Assembly (NCBI GenBank): GCA_045629045.1
Contig: JAZQQM010000055.1
Coordinates: 1 to 64,000 of the forward strand
Length of the DNA: 64,000 nucleotides
Source: JAILLW01 sp045629045
GTDB taxonomy: Bacteria; Bacillota; Clostridia; Lachnospirales; Lachnospiraceae
Direction of reading: 5' to 3'
Shown here: positions 8,600 through 16,622 of the stretch, in pieces
Numbering within the stretch: the stretch's first letter is position 1
Layout: every line of letters begins with the position of its first letter
The notes under the pieces: model-generated
The model's database searches: none
Told to the model about the DNA's origin: nothing
What the model saw: the letters and a program-made list of their open reading frames with translations, nothing else
Program-made: the position numbers and the translations under genes

Positions 8600-9955
8600 C
8601 TATATTTTAATATTTACCCACTTACCCTGCTTAAATCTGATTGTTGCAAAGGTAAATCGTGAAATCTGATCCGCCAGAACTCCCAGCCAGATTCCCAGTA
8701 TTCCCCATCCTAATGTATATCCGCAAAGATATGAGAAAACCGTTCTTATTATTGTAACGGATACCATTGAAGCTATAGCCGTATAAAGCGTATCACCTGC
8801 GCCTCTTAAGCATCCCATATAAACTACCTGAATAACCTGGAAGAGTACTATCGGAATAATAACTCTCATAATCGTAACCCCGATGGCAATTATTGATTCT
8901 TCCTCAAAGAACATACTCATCATCGGACGGGCTCCGAAGAAATATGCACCTGCCAGGCAAAGAGCAATCATAAGGGCAATCTTCTTACATATACTGCCGT
9001 ATTCCTTGGCAAGTTTCCGGTCGCCCTGACCAAGAGACCTTCCTATTAAGGCAACCGCTGCTGCCTGAATTCCGTCGCCGAAGGAGAAGGTAAGACCCAT
9101 TATGTTCATACCCACCTGATGAGCAGCCATAGCATCCGTACCCTGATCCGCCGCCATAATTGCCGTCAGCATAAATCCGATTCTCATAAGAATCTGCTCA
9201 AAGAATACCGAATATCCCAACTTTATAATCTGAACGCAGGCGCTTATCTTCGGCTTTATCTTGTTAGCTATAATATACGGAATAGATACAAAATCATAAT
9301 TGATATTATATAAAGATAAGAAACTCATCACGCATGCAACTACCGTTCCCAATACAGTTGCAATAGCAGCACCTACAATTCCCATAGCCGGGAACCCGAA
9401 GTGGCCTTCTATAAGAAGATAATTAAACACAATATTTACAATACTTGATGTAATATTGGTTCTCATCGTTATCTTCGTATTGCCGGCTCCGCGCTGCGCG
9501 GAATTTATAACCATCTGCAGGCAGTTAAATATCATTCCGCCCATAATAATTCTTAAATAAATTACCGCAGTATCATGAGTATCTTCATTAGATCCGCACA
9601 AGGATACAATCGGTGATGCGAAAAATACAAACAAAAGGCTTACTATAACCGAAAAAAACAGCACCATATATATTGCTGTCAGTAATAACTGATTGGCATC
9701 ATCTTTACGCTGCTCGCCTTTTCTTCTTGCTACAAGTGCCGTAACAGCAATATTGATTGCAAAAAATATAGACAATCCCACGAACTTGGGCTGTGTCGTC
9801 AGTCCTACTGCCGCAACGGCGTATGCTCCCATTGAACTTACCATGTACGAATCAATAAGACCTGCCAGTGCCACAAAGAAAGACTCTAACACCGAGGGCC
9901 ATGCCATCTGAATTGTTTCATTAAAATGTACTTTGTTTACTCTTAAAATATTCAT
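8600..9955 (-). CDS. MATE-family multidrug/cation exporter
   Basis: A 451-residue membrane protein with about twelve predicted helices and the two-fold MATE repeat. Recognisable stretches are MAWPSVLESFFVALAGLIDSYMVS at the start (shared with other Firmicutes MATE proteins), the loop AAVGLTTQPKF, and the second-half DGIQAAAVALIGRSLGQG. It would export drugs or metabolites by H+ or Na+ antiport. The ribosome site AAGGAAA lies about 9 nt before the ATG. It is monocistronic, with a terminator at 8538-8564. It is only distantly similar to the second MATE gene at 19666-21018. The substrate is unknown. Confidence 0.92.
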   Translation of the reverse strand: MNILRVNKVHFNETIQMAWPSVLESFFVALAGLIDSYMVSSMGAYAVAAVGLTTQPKFVGLSIFFAINIAVTALVARRKGEQRKDDANQLLLTAIYMVLFFSVIVSLLFVFFASPIVSLCGSNEDTHDTAVIYLRIIMGGMIFNCLQMVINSAQRGAGNTKITMRTNITSSIVNIVFNYLLIEGHFGFPAMGIVGAAIATVLGTVVACVMSFLSLYNINYDFVSIPYIIANKIKPKISACVQIIKLGYSVFFEQILMRIGFMLTAIMAADQGTDAMAAHQVGMNIMGLTFSFGDGIQAAAVALIGRSLGQGDRKLAKEYGSICKKIALMIALCLAGAYFFGARPMMSMFFEEESIIAIGVTIMRVIIPIVLFQVIQVVYMGCLRGAGDTLYTAIASMVSVTIIRTVFSYLCGYTLGWGILGIWLGVLADQISRFTFATIRFKQGKWVNIKI

Positions 9956-10079
9956 ATACTTTTTCCTTATATTAGAAACATTTTAGTTTTGAGACATAGC
10001 AAATTCTAGAGACATAATTCACAAAATTACAGTTATTTTCCCTTTTTGATTAATAATAATTTATATCTTTGCAAAAAAA

Positions 10080-10113
10080 GTCTCGACAACTTAGTGACTA
10101 AATTGCCGAGACC
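10080..10113 (-). terminator. Terminator after secreted repeat-protein gene
   Basis: On the minus strand GTCTCGGCAATTTAGT pairs with ACTAAGTTGTCGAGAC around a single-base loop region, followed by seven T. A strong rho-independent terminator. Confidence 0.9.
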
Positions 10114-10140
10114 TTTATTCTTAGGAGTTTACCTCAAACA

Positions 10141-10932
10141 TTATTCTGTAATAGTAACTGCGTGCCAGTACTCATTGTCATATCCGATTCCCACCGAAAT
10201 CTTCTGTCCCGGATAAAGAACATGAGATTTATTTAACGCATCAAGCTTAATCTGCATCTCACCTTCGGCACACTCAAGATAAAGAAGGTTGCTGTTTGAC
10301 TTGCTTCCTACCTTACCCTTAACAGTCTGTGTTGCTGCAATCTGTGTAGAAGGTGCTACATAAGATGATGTGCTTTCGGAACTGCTAATACTTGAAGTAG
10401 CCTGTGAAAACGAAATGGCATGCATATAAGAATCAGAGCCGTATGCAACCTTTACATTGTATGTGTTTCCTACCATGATGTACTTGATTGCACTGTAATC
10501 TGTTGTACTGTCAAGCTTCAGGTGCATTTCACCTTCGTTTAACTTAAGTTTAATTATTCCGTCTGAAATGATTCCGGTAATCTTACCTGTTACGGTAGTC
10601 TCTGAACTGTTATCAATAGTTACGCCAAGAGTAGCGCTACCGCCTTCGGTAAATGAAGCAATATGCCAATATCCGTCATTACCGTATGTAATCTGTACTG
10701 TTAACTTCTGTCCCGGTAATAAACACTTAACGTTACTAAAGTCGGTAGAGGAATCCATCTTAAGTTCCATCAAACCATCCGAACAGTTAAGTTTAAGAAT
10801 ATCATCATGTGAACCTGCATCAACCGTTCCAGTTACTGTAGTTGTATCTGCATATGCATTTACTGCTCCAGTGCCGAATAATGTAAGTGTCATACATGCT
10901 AAAGCAGCTGCGATTGCAATCAATTTTTTCAT
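10141..10932 (-). CDS. Secreted protein with three ~70-residue repeats, function unknown
   Basis: A 263-residue protein. A signal peptide is clear (MKKLIAIAAALACMTLTL..., cleavage likely after AYA at residue 28). The mature part is three tandem units, each starting TVTGTV/TVTGKI/TVKGKV, containing an L-K-L-N/E...G-x-M-x-L/I-K-L/M-D segment, then PGQKLTV or equivalent, and ending YGNDGYWHIASFT, YGSDSYMHAISFS or YDNEYWHAVTIT. The units are beta-rich and look OB-fold or barrel-like, but I recognise no named family. A Ser/Thr-rich linker sits between units 2 and 3. It is transcribed alone from a promoter at 10989-11018, with ribosome site AGAAGGGA. Possible roles are surface ligand binding or a secreted binding module. 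Confidence 0.75.
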   Translation of the reverse strand: MKKLIAIAAALACMTLTLFGTGAVNAYADTTTVTGTVDAGSHDDILKLNCSDGLMELKMDSSTDFSNVKCLLPGQKLTVQITYGNDGYWHIASFTEGGSATLGVTIDNSSETTVTGKITGIISDGIIKLKLNEGEMHLKLDSTTDYSAIKYIMVGNTYNVKVAYGSDSYMHAISFSQATSSISSSESTSSYVAPSTQIAATQTVKGKVGSKSNSNLLYLECAEGEMQIKLDALNKSHVLYPGQKISVGIGYDNEYWHAVTITE

Positions 10933-10988
10933 AATCTATATTCCCTTCTCTTAACATAATTAATTAACATAATATGTTTTACAGGTAA

Positions 10989-11018
10989 AATATACTATAT
11001 ATTGTGGTAGCTTGTCAA
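10989..11018 (-). promoter_or_regulatory. Promoter of secreted repeat-protein gene
   Basis: On the minus strand TTGACA (11013-11018) and TATATT (10989-10994) are 18 bp apart, about 57 nt before the start codon. Confidence 0.65.
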
Positions 11019-11043
11019 TACCTTATACAAGAAAAGTTAACAT

Positions 11044-11372
11044 AAAAATGTGACAGTGGGGACGGTTCTTTCTGTCACATTTTTGACTTAAATGGTAAAT
11101 AGCGGTGCACATATATATTTTGTCGTCACCGTCACATAAGATGAAGTACGAAGTTAGTGAATTACTTCCAAGTAGTTAGTGAAAACACACAGGACGTGTG
11201 TTTTAGGCGTAACTTCGACACGGATGTCGAACTACGCCGCCCCGGGCATAGGTAATAGTAATTCACTTAGTTCGGACGCATCTTAAGTGACTAGACAAAA
11301 GATATATGTGCACCGCTATACTTTAAATTAAAAAAATGTGACAGTAAGAACCGTCCCTACTGTCACATTTTA
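11044..11372. repeat. Nested palindromic element, type B
   Basis: Terminal hairpin units lie at 11044-11084 and 11331-11372 and are reverse complements of each other (TGTGACAG...GGGACGG...CTGTCACA). Inside is a 26-bp stem (11099-11124 with 11294-11319, one mismatch), then a second stem (GTTAGTGAATTAC with GTAATTCACTTAG, flanked by AAGATG/CATCTT), and two internal hairpins (ACACAC-AGG-ACGTGTGT-like and GGCGTA...TACGCC). The architecture equals type A but the core sequence differs. The right unit also serves as terminator of the DHH gene. Confidence 0.85.
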
Positions 11373-11383
11373 TTCTTATTATT

Positions 11384-12310
11384 TTATGCGTTAGCCATTT
11401 GGCATAATTCATCAAGCATCTTGGGAAGATCTGTCTCCATGTTGTCATTGGTGAACTGACATGTTCCGACTTTCTTATGTCCGCCGCCGTTGTACTTAAG
11501 CATCAGGCTGCCCACATTAACATCGCAGGTCTTATTGATGATGCTGTAGCCTACTGCTGCGGAACAACCTAAGCCGCCACGACCGTTAACAATCCATGCA
11601 GAAATATTCTGCTCGGGATACATACTGTAAATCATGAAACGGTTTCCTGTGTAGATAGGATCCACACCGCGAAGGTCCGTAATAATTACATTACCTTCTA
11701 TCTTTGTGTGAGCTGTAACCATTTCCTTAAACTTCTCTGTCTGCTCGTTGTAAACTTCGATACGTTCCTGAACGTCGGGCATTGCCAAAATCTCTGCCGT
11801 TGACTTGTCTCGGCATGCTACCATAAGTTTTTCCATAAGCTGATAGTTGGAAATAGTAAACTGTCTCCAACGACCAAGGCCTGTTCTGGGATCCATTAAG
11901 AATCCTACAAGAATCCAACCCGAAGGGTTAAGAACTTCATCTACTGTCAGGTTGCCGGAATCGACCTTGTCAACTGCAACCATAATATCATCATAATTAG
12001 GGAACTTCTCTTTGCCACCGTAATATTCATAAATAATACGTGCACAAGAAGGTGTTATACGACTTTCGCCTTTATACTTACCGGCAAGTTCAAGTCTTTC
12101 ATGTTCACTTGAGTGATGATCGAACCACAATCCGCAACCGGAAACATAAGGAACATTTGCCAGACAGTCATTCTCATCAATAGGAACAAGTCCATCCTGC
12201 AAATCCTTAGGATGAGCGAACTGCCAATGATCGATAATTCCGGCCTCCAGCAATAATGCGCCGCAGGCAAGACCATCAAAGTCTGAACGTGTAACCAATC
12301 TCATAGCCAT
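11384..12310 (-). CDS. DHH-superfamily phosphoesterase
   Basis: A 308-residue protein of the DHH/DHHA1 phosphoesterase superfamily (exopolyphosphatase, NrnA and GdpP relatives). Metal ligands are visible: the Asp residues of RSDFDG (10 and 12) and the DHH triad at residues 64-66. The C-terminal substrate-binding motif GGGHKKVGTC marks the DHHA1-type domain. It would hydrolyse a phosphodiester or phosphoanhydride with Mn2+. The exact substrate (polyphosphate, oligonucleotide, pAp or other) is not assigned. GGGAGG lies about 9 nt before ATG 12310; a second in-frame ATG lies 6 nt inside. Followed by the type B element. Confidence 0.85.
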   Translation of the reverse strand: MAMRLVTRSDFDGLACGALLLEAGIIDHWQFAHPKDLQDGLVPIDENDCLANVPYVSGCGLWFDHHSSEHERLELAGKYKGESRITPSCARIIYEYYGGKEKFPNYDDIMVAVDKVDSGNLTVDEVLNPSGWILVGFLMDPRTGLGRWRQFTISNYQLMEKLMVACRDKSTAEILAMPDVQERIEVYNEQTEKFKEMVTAHTKIEGNVIITDLRGVDPIYTGNRFMIYSMYPEQNISAWIVNGRGGLGCSAAVGYSIINKTCDVNVGSLMLKYNGGGHKKVGTCQFTNDNMETDLPKMLDELCQMANA

Positions 12311-12412
12311 TTCTAGTACCTCCCAAAATAACCTTGCAAATAGTATAGCACAAACTAATATGATTTTGTGATAGAATAATTAAGTAATTTAGCACTTTTT
12401 TGCTGAGGCTTT

Positions 12413-13033
12413 ATGATTAAGAAACATTCAAACGCAATACTAATATTTGGGACCTTTAATCCAATTACCAATGCACACCTTAATTTGGCAGTTACATCGC
12501 AAAGCCTGATTGAGGACAGCGATGTTATTTTCATTCCTGCCAAGGATGAATTTTTACGTGACTGGAAGGGTTTCGGAAAAGATTCCATTCTCGAAAACAG
12601 AATATCTTTGCTTAATAAGGTCACTTCCGAATTAGGCTTTTTGGTGTGTGACATCGAAATAACAAATGTCGTTGACGGAAAATCCATTAACACCATCAAT
12701 TACATACGAGAGCACTACGGGTACAAAGATATATATTTTTGTATGGGGACGGACAAAGTGTATGAGCTCCATAAATGGTATAAAGCCGAAGAATTGGTAA
12801 GTCAAAACCGCTTTTTGGTATTTACCCGCGGAAATCGACTGTCTGATGTTATGGATGAATTTACGAATAAATATGCCGACAGATTTCGCGAGATTCCCGA
12901 AGACGAAAAATATTTTGAAATGTCTTCGACGAATGTCAGAAATGCCTTAAAAAACGGCGATATAGACAGTATTAAAGATATGGTACCAACATTGGTATAT
13001 GAATATCTAAAGGGAGAAAACAATGGAATTTGA
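12413..13033 (+). CDS. nadD: Nicotinate/nicotinamide mononucleotide adenylyltransferase-like, eukaryotic-type motif
   Basis: A 206-residue nucleotidyltransferase that would join the AMP part of ATP to nicotinic acid mononucleotide in NAD synthesis. The N-terminal motif is FGTFNPITNAHLNLA. Bacterial NadD enzymes usually have HxGH here, while TNxH with the PIT context is like eukaryotic NMNAT. The C-terminal SSTNVRNAL matches the ISSTxxR ATP-binding motif. Its 3' end overlaps nadE by 11 nt, giving a two-gene NAD operon. The ribosome site is weak (TGAGG close to the ATG). NaMN preference is inferred from the nadE neighbour, not from residues. Confidence 0.82.
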   Translation: MIKKHSNAILIFGTFNPITNAHLNLAVTSQSLIEDSDVIFIPAKDEFLRDWKGFGKDSILENRISLLNKVTSELGFLVCDIEITNVVDGKSINTINYIREHYGYKDIYFCMGTDKVYELHKWYKAEELVSQNRFLVFTRGNRLSDVMDEFTNKYADRFREIPEDEKYFEMSSTNVRNALKNGDIDSIKDMVPTLVYEYLKGENNGI

Positions 13034-13751
13034 TGTGGCAAAAGTAACTAAAGAGTGTATCGAATGGATACAGCAGTTCTTTGAGGAAAACGGCAAAGGT
13101 GCCAATGCCGTACTGGGGATATCAGGCGGTAAGGACAGCTCCGTAGCCGCAGCCTTGTGCGTTGAAGCCCTTGGCAAAGACAGAGTCAAAGGCGTTCTGC
13201 TTCCCAACGGGGTTCAACCTGATATTGATGCGGCCTATTTGCTTGTCAAACATCTGGGTATTGAATACTACGAGATAAATATCAAAGACGCTTACGAGGG
13301 AGTTATAAATAACTTCCCCATTGATATGTCGAATCAGACTAAAATCAACCTTGGTCCCCGTCTTAGAATGAGCATAATTTATGCAATGTCGCAGTCCCTT
13401 AACGGACGTGTGGTAAATACCTGTAATCTGTCAGAGGACTGGGTGGGTTATTCCACAAGATACGGTGACAGTGCCGGCGACTTTAGTCCTCTTTGCCATC
13501 TTACGGTTTCCGAAGTAAAACAAATCGGTTCCTATCTTGGTCTTCCGGAATCACTTGTTAACAAGGTTCCCTCCGACGGTTTGTGCGGCAAGACCGATGA
13601 AGACAACCTGGGATTTACCTACGCCGTACTGGACAAGTATATACGTACCGGAGTCTGCGAAGATCCCGCCACCAGGGAACTTATTGACAAAAAGCATAAG
13701 ATGAACCTGTTCAAGCTCCGGCTTATGCCCTCTTTTGATCCAAAAATGTGA
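13023..13751 (+). CDS. nadE: NAD+ synthetase, ammonia-dependent
   Basis: A 242-residue enzyme that amidates deamido-NAD with ammonia and ATP, the last step of NAD synthesis. The PP-loop GISGGKDSSVAAAL is at residues 32-45, and CNLSEDWVGYSTRYGDSAGDF and VPSDGLCGKTDEDNLGF are characteristic NadE stretches. The N-terminal glutaminase domain of the long type is absent, so ammonia is the donor. It overlaps the NMNAT gene; the ribosome site GGGAGA lies in that gene's 3' end. The stop codon TGA is the TGA of the TGTGACAG repeat that follows directly, so the C-terminus is set by the repeat element. Confidence 0.95.
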   Translation: MEFDVAKVTKECIEWIQQFFEENGKGANAVLGISGGKDSSVAAALCVEALGKDRVKGVLLPNGVQPDIDAAYLLVKHLGIEYYEINIKDAYEGVINNFPIDMSNQTKINLGPRLRMSIIYAMSQSLNGRVVNTCNLSEDWVGYSTRYGDSAGDFSPLCHLTVSEVKQIGSYLGLPESLVNKVPSDGLCGKTDEDNLGFTYAVLDKYIRTGVCEDPATRELIDKKHKMNLFKLRLMPSFDPKM

Positions 13752-14069
13752 CAGTAGGGACGGTTCTTTCTGTCACACTTTTTATATTCACAACTCAAAA
13801 ACGGATACAGTATTATCAATTTCTTTAGGGAGCGCTCTGTGGCTGTTCTTAGTGTTGCTTTTTATTAGGCATGAGCCTGCAGGATGCATGCGAAAGAACT
13901 AACTGAGCCATGGATGGCGAATAGTTCGGTGCCGTGCCCTTAAAAGTTATATTTGATTGCAACACTTAGAACTGCAAGAGTGCGGACGAGAAATGGATAA
14001 TACTGTATCCGTTTTGCATTAATTAACAATTTTTCAAAAATGTGACAGAAAGAACCGTCCCCACTGTCA
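13742..14069. repeat. Nested palindromic element, type A, copy 2
   Basis: Terminal hairpin units lie at 13742-13783 and 14036-14069. The outer stem CGGATACAGTATTATC (13802-13817) pairs perfectly with 13996-14011. The inner stem TTCTTAGTGTTGC / GCAACACTTAGAA lies at 13846-13858 and 13959-13971. The conserved core from GAACTAACTGAGCC to TTCGGTGCCG is at 13896-13934. The units overlap both neighbouring stop codons: TGA of nadE on the left and TGA of feoAB on the right. They also act as terminators of these convergent genes. Confidence 0.9.
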
Positions 14070-16430
14070 AACTATTATGTAAGTGATAAAGGCGAGGATA
14101 TAAGCAATTACACACTGCCATACAACTACGCCAAGTGCCCACTTACGTCCCATCTCACGACGTATTGCCGAAATTGATGCGATGCACGGTGTATACAAAA
14201 GGCTGAACACCAGCATGGACGCTGCAGAAGCAACCGACATCACCGAACTGATACTGCTGCCAAACAGCACTCCGATTGTGGACACAACACTTTCTTTGGC
14301 CAGAAAGCCTGAAATAAGCGAAGTAATTATTCTGTAATCTCCAAGTCCGATTGGCTTAAATAACGGTGCTATAATACCTGCGATTGCAGCCAGCATACTT
14401 TGAGAGCTGTCGCTTACATGGTTAAAGAATATGCTGTAATTGCCAAGGAACCAGATAATAATGGTGGCAATTAGTATTACCGAGAACGCCTTTTGCAAAA
14501 AATCCTTCGCTTTTTCCCATAACAGCATCATAACATTCTTGATATTGGGCATTCTGTAATTGGGCAATTCCATTACAAAAGGTACCGCATCACCCTTAAA
14601 TATTGTTTTCCTGTATAACAAAGCAACTATTATTCCAACAATAATACCCATGAAGTACAAACCTGCCATAATAATACCGCCGTGTTTAGGGAAAAATGCA
14701 CTTACAAAAAACGCATAAACCGGAAGTTTAGCCGAACAACTCATAAAAGGTGTAAGAAGAATTGTCATCTTTCTATCACGTTCACTGGGAAGTGTACGTG
14801 TAGCCATTACGGCAGGAACCGTACAGCCAAACCCAATAAGCATCGGAACTATACTTCTTCCCGACAATCCGATTTTACGAAGCAGTTTGTCCATAAAGAA
14901 CGCAACTCTTGCAATATATCCGCTGTCTTCAAGGAATGACAGGAAGAAAAACAGAGTAACTATTATAGGCAAAAAGCTTAGTACACTGCCGACACCTTTA
15001 AATATTCCGTCTATTATCAAACTATGCAATGAAGCATTTACATTAATTCCGCTAAGTCCCGCATCAACAATCTGTGTCAACATATCTATTCCGCTTGCAA
15101 GTGCAAACTGTAAAAATGCTCCGATTACATTAAACGTCAGATAAAATACCGCCAGCATAATCACAATAAACAACGGAATAGCCGTAAACTTACCCGTAAA
15201 AAGTTTATCGAGTTTTTCAGTTCTAAGATGCTCCTTGCTCTCCTTAGGCTTAACTACCGTTTCATCGCATACCTTTTTAATATAAGAGAATCTCATATCA
15301 GCCATAGCGGCACTTCTGTCAAGGCCTCTTTCTTTTTCCATCTGAAGAATTATATGGTTTAACATTTCTTCTTCATTTGGATCAAGTTTAAGCTGATTAA
15401 GAATCAGGATATCCCCTTCAATAATTTTGGAAGCAGCAAATCTAACCGGAATACCTGCTTCTTTTGCATGGTCTTCTATTAAATGAATAACCGCATGTAT
15501 GCATCTGTGAACTGCACCGCCGTAATCATTTTCATCACAAAAATCCTGTCTTAAAGGACGTTCCTGATAATGTGCAATATGAATTGCGTGTCTTATTAAT
15601 TCATCAACACCTTCATTCTTGGCTGCGGAAATAGCAACAACAGGAACTCCAAGCATCTGTTCCATACGGTTAACGTCAATGGAACCGCTGTTTCCCGTAA
15701 CCTCATCCATCATATTAAGTGCAACTACCATAGGAATATTAAGTTCCAGAAGTTGCATTGTAAGATACAGATTTCTTTCGATATTTGTTGCATCTACTAT
15801 ATTTATAATTGCCTTGGGTTTTTCATTAAGAACGAAATTTCTGGATACGATTTCCTCGCCCGTATAAGGTGACATGGAATAAATTCCCGGAAGGTCCGTA
15901 ACACGGGTTTTATATTTTCCCCTTATCTCACCGTCTTTTCTGTCAACCGTAACCCCGGGGAAGTTACCCACATGCTGATTGGAACCTGTCAGCTGATTAA
16001 ACAAAGTTGTCTTACCGCAGTTTTGATTACCCACAAGGGCATATGTCAGCAATGTATCATCCGGTAATGGATTTTCATCCTTTTTGGAATGGTATTTACC
16101 TTCCTCACCGAGTCCCGGATGCTCACTGATTCTTTTACTTTTTTCCTGCTTTAATTTATCCGCTTTGTCCTGACGCAGTTTAAGTTCTTCTATTTCTTCG
16201 TCAGGTACCACCGACACCTGTATCTTGTCGGCATCCGACAGCCGCAAAGTAAGCTCGTATCCGTGGATTCGCAATTCCATGGGGTCACCCATAGGAGCAA
16301 ACTTAATCACCCTGGCAATCGCTCCCGGGATAATTCCCATATCAAGGAAGTGTTGTCTTAGAGCACCTGTTCCTTCGACAGCTTCTATTCTTACGACTTC
16401 GCCTATTTTTCTATCCTTTAATGTTTTCAT
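14067..16430 (-). CDS. feoB: FeoA-FeoB fusion, ferrous iron transporter
   Basis: A 787-residue fusion. Residues about 1-75 are a FeoA SH3-like domain (MKTLKDRKIGEVVRI... GIIPGAIARVIKFAPMGDPMEL). After a charged linker comes the FeoB G domain with G1 GNQNCGKTTLFNQ, switch region VGNFPGVTVDRKDGEIRG, G3 DLPGIYS and G4 ALNMMDE. The rest holds the membrane domain with the Cys-containing gate motifs (GFGCTVPAVMATR, MSCSAKLPVYAF). It imports Fe2+ across the membrane. It is transcribed alone from a near-perfect promoter bearing two metalloregulator-like palindromes (16452-16501). The stop codon TGA lies inside the right end of the repeat element 13742-14069. Confidence 0.96.
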   Translation of the reverse strand: MKTLKDRKIGEVVRIEAVEGTGALRQHFLDMGIIPGAIARVIKFAPMGDPMELRIHGYELTLRLSDADKIQVSVVPDEEIEELKLRQDKADKLKQEKSKRISEHPGLGEEGKYHSKKDENPLPDDTLLTYALVGNQNCGKTTLFNQLTGSNQHVGNFPGVTVDRKDGEIRGKYKTRVTDLPGIYSMSPYTGEEIVSRNFVLNEKPKAIINIVDATNIERNLYLTMQLLELNIPMVVALNMMDEVTGNSGSIDVNRMEQMLGVPVVAISAAKNEGVDELIRHAIHIAHYQERPLRQDFCDENDYGGAVHRCIHAVIHLIEDHAKEAGIPVRFAASKIIEGDILILNQLKLDPNEEEMLNHIILQMEKERGLDRSAAMADMRFSYIKKVCDETVVKPKESKEHLRTEKLDKLFTGKFTAIPLFIVIMLAVFYLTFNVIGAFLQFALASGIDMLTQIVDAGLSGINVNASLHSLIIDGIFKGVGSVLSFLPIIVTLFFFLSFLEDSGYIARVAFFMDKLLRKIGLSGRSIVPMLIGFGCTVPAVMATRTLPSERDRKMTILLTPFMSCSAKLPVYAFFVSAFFPKHGGIIMAGLYFMGIIVGIIVALLYRKTIFKGDAVPFVMELPNYRMPNIKNVMMLLWEKAKDFLQKAFSVILIATIIIWFLGNYSIFFNHVSDSSQSMLAAIAGIIAPLFKPIGLGDYRIITSLISGFLAKESVVSTIGVLFGSSISSVMSVASAASMLVFSLLYTPCIASISAIRREMGRKWALGVVVWQCVIAYILAFITYIIV

Positions 16431-16451
16431 ATCAACCTCTTCTATTTGTAG

Positions 16452-16469
16452 AGTTACCCTCGGCTAACT
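16452..16469. promoter_or_regulatory. Candidate iron-regulator operator A for feoAB
   Basis: The imperfect 18-bp palindrome AGTTACCCTCGGCTAACT begins about +3 relative to the predicted transcription start. It resembles the second palindrome at 16484-16501 in 13 of 18 positions. A DtxR-family repressor is a reasonable guess. Confidence 0.5.
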
Positions 16470-16478
16470 CCATTACAG

Positions 16479-16507
16479 ATTATAGTTACCTATGGGTTAC
16501 TTGTCAA
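16479..16507 (-). promoter_or_regulatory. Promoter of feoAB
   Basis: On the minus strand TTGACA (16502-16507) and TATAAT (16479-16484) are exactly 17 bp apart. Operator-like palindrome B fills the spacer. Confidence 0.88.
16484..16501. promoter_or_regulatory. Candidate iron-regulator operator B for feoAB
   Basis: The imperfect palindrome AGTTACCTATGGGTTACT lies exactly in the spacer between the -35 and -10 boxes, so binding would exclude RNA polymerase. Confidence 0.5.
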
Positions 16508-16517
16508 TATGAAATCT

Positions 16518-16620
16518 AAAAAATGTGACAGTAGGGACGGTTCTTTCTGTCACATTCCTTGATATTACAAGCATTCTAAAAAAAGTGTGACAGTAAGAAC
16601 CGTCCCTACTGTCACATTTT
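16518..16620. repeat. Minimal element: two inverted TGTGACAG hairpin units without a core
   Basis: Left unit 16518-16556 and right unit 16577-16620 are reverse complements separated by only about 20 nt. The usual inner stems and core are missing, so this is either an unloaded pair or a deletion derivative. The right unit is the terminator of pncB. Confidence 0.85.
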
Positions 16621-16622
16621 AA

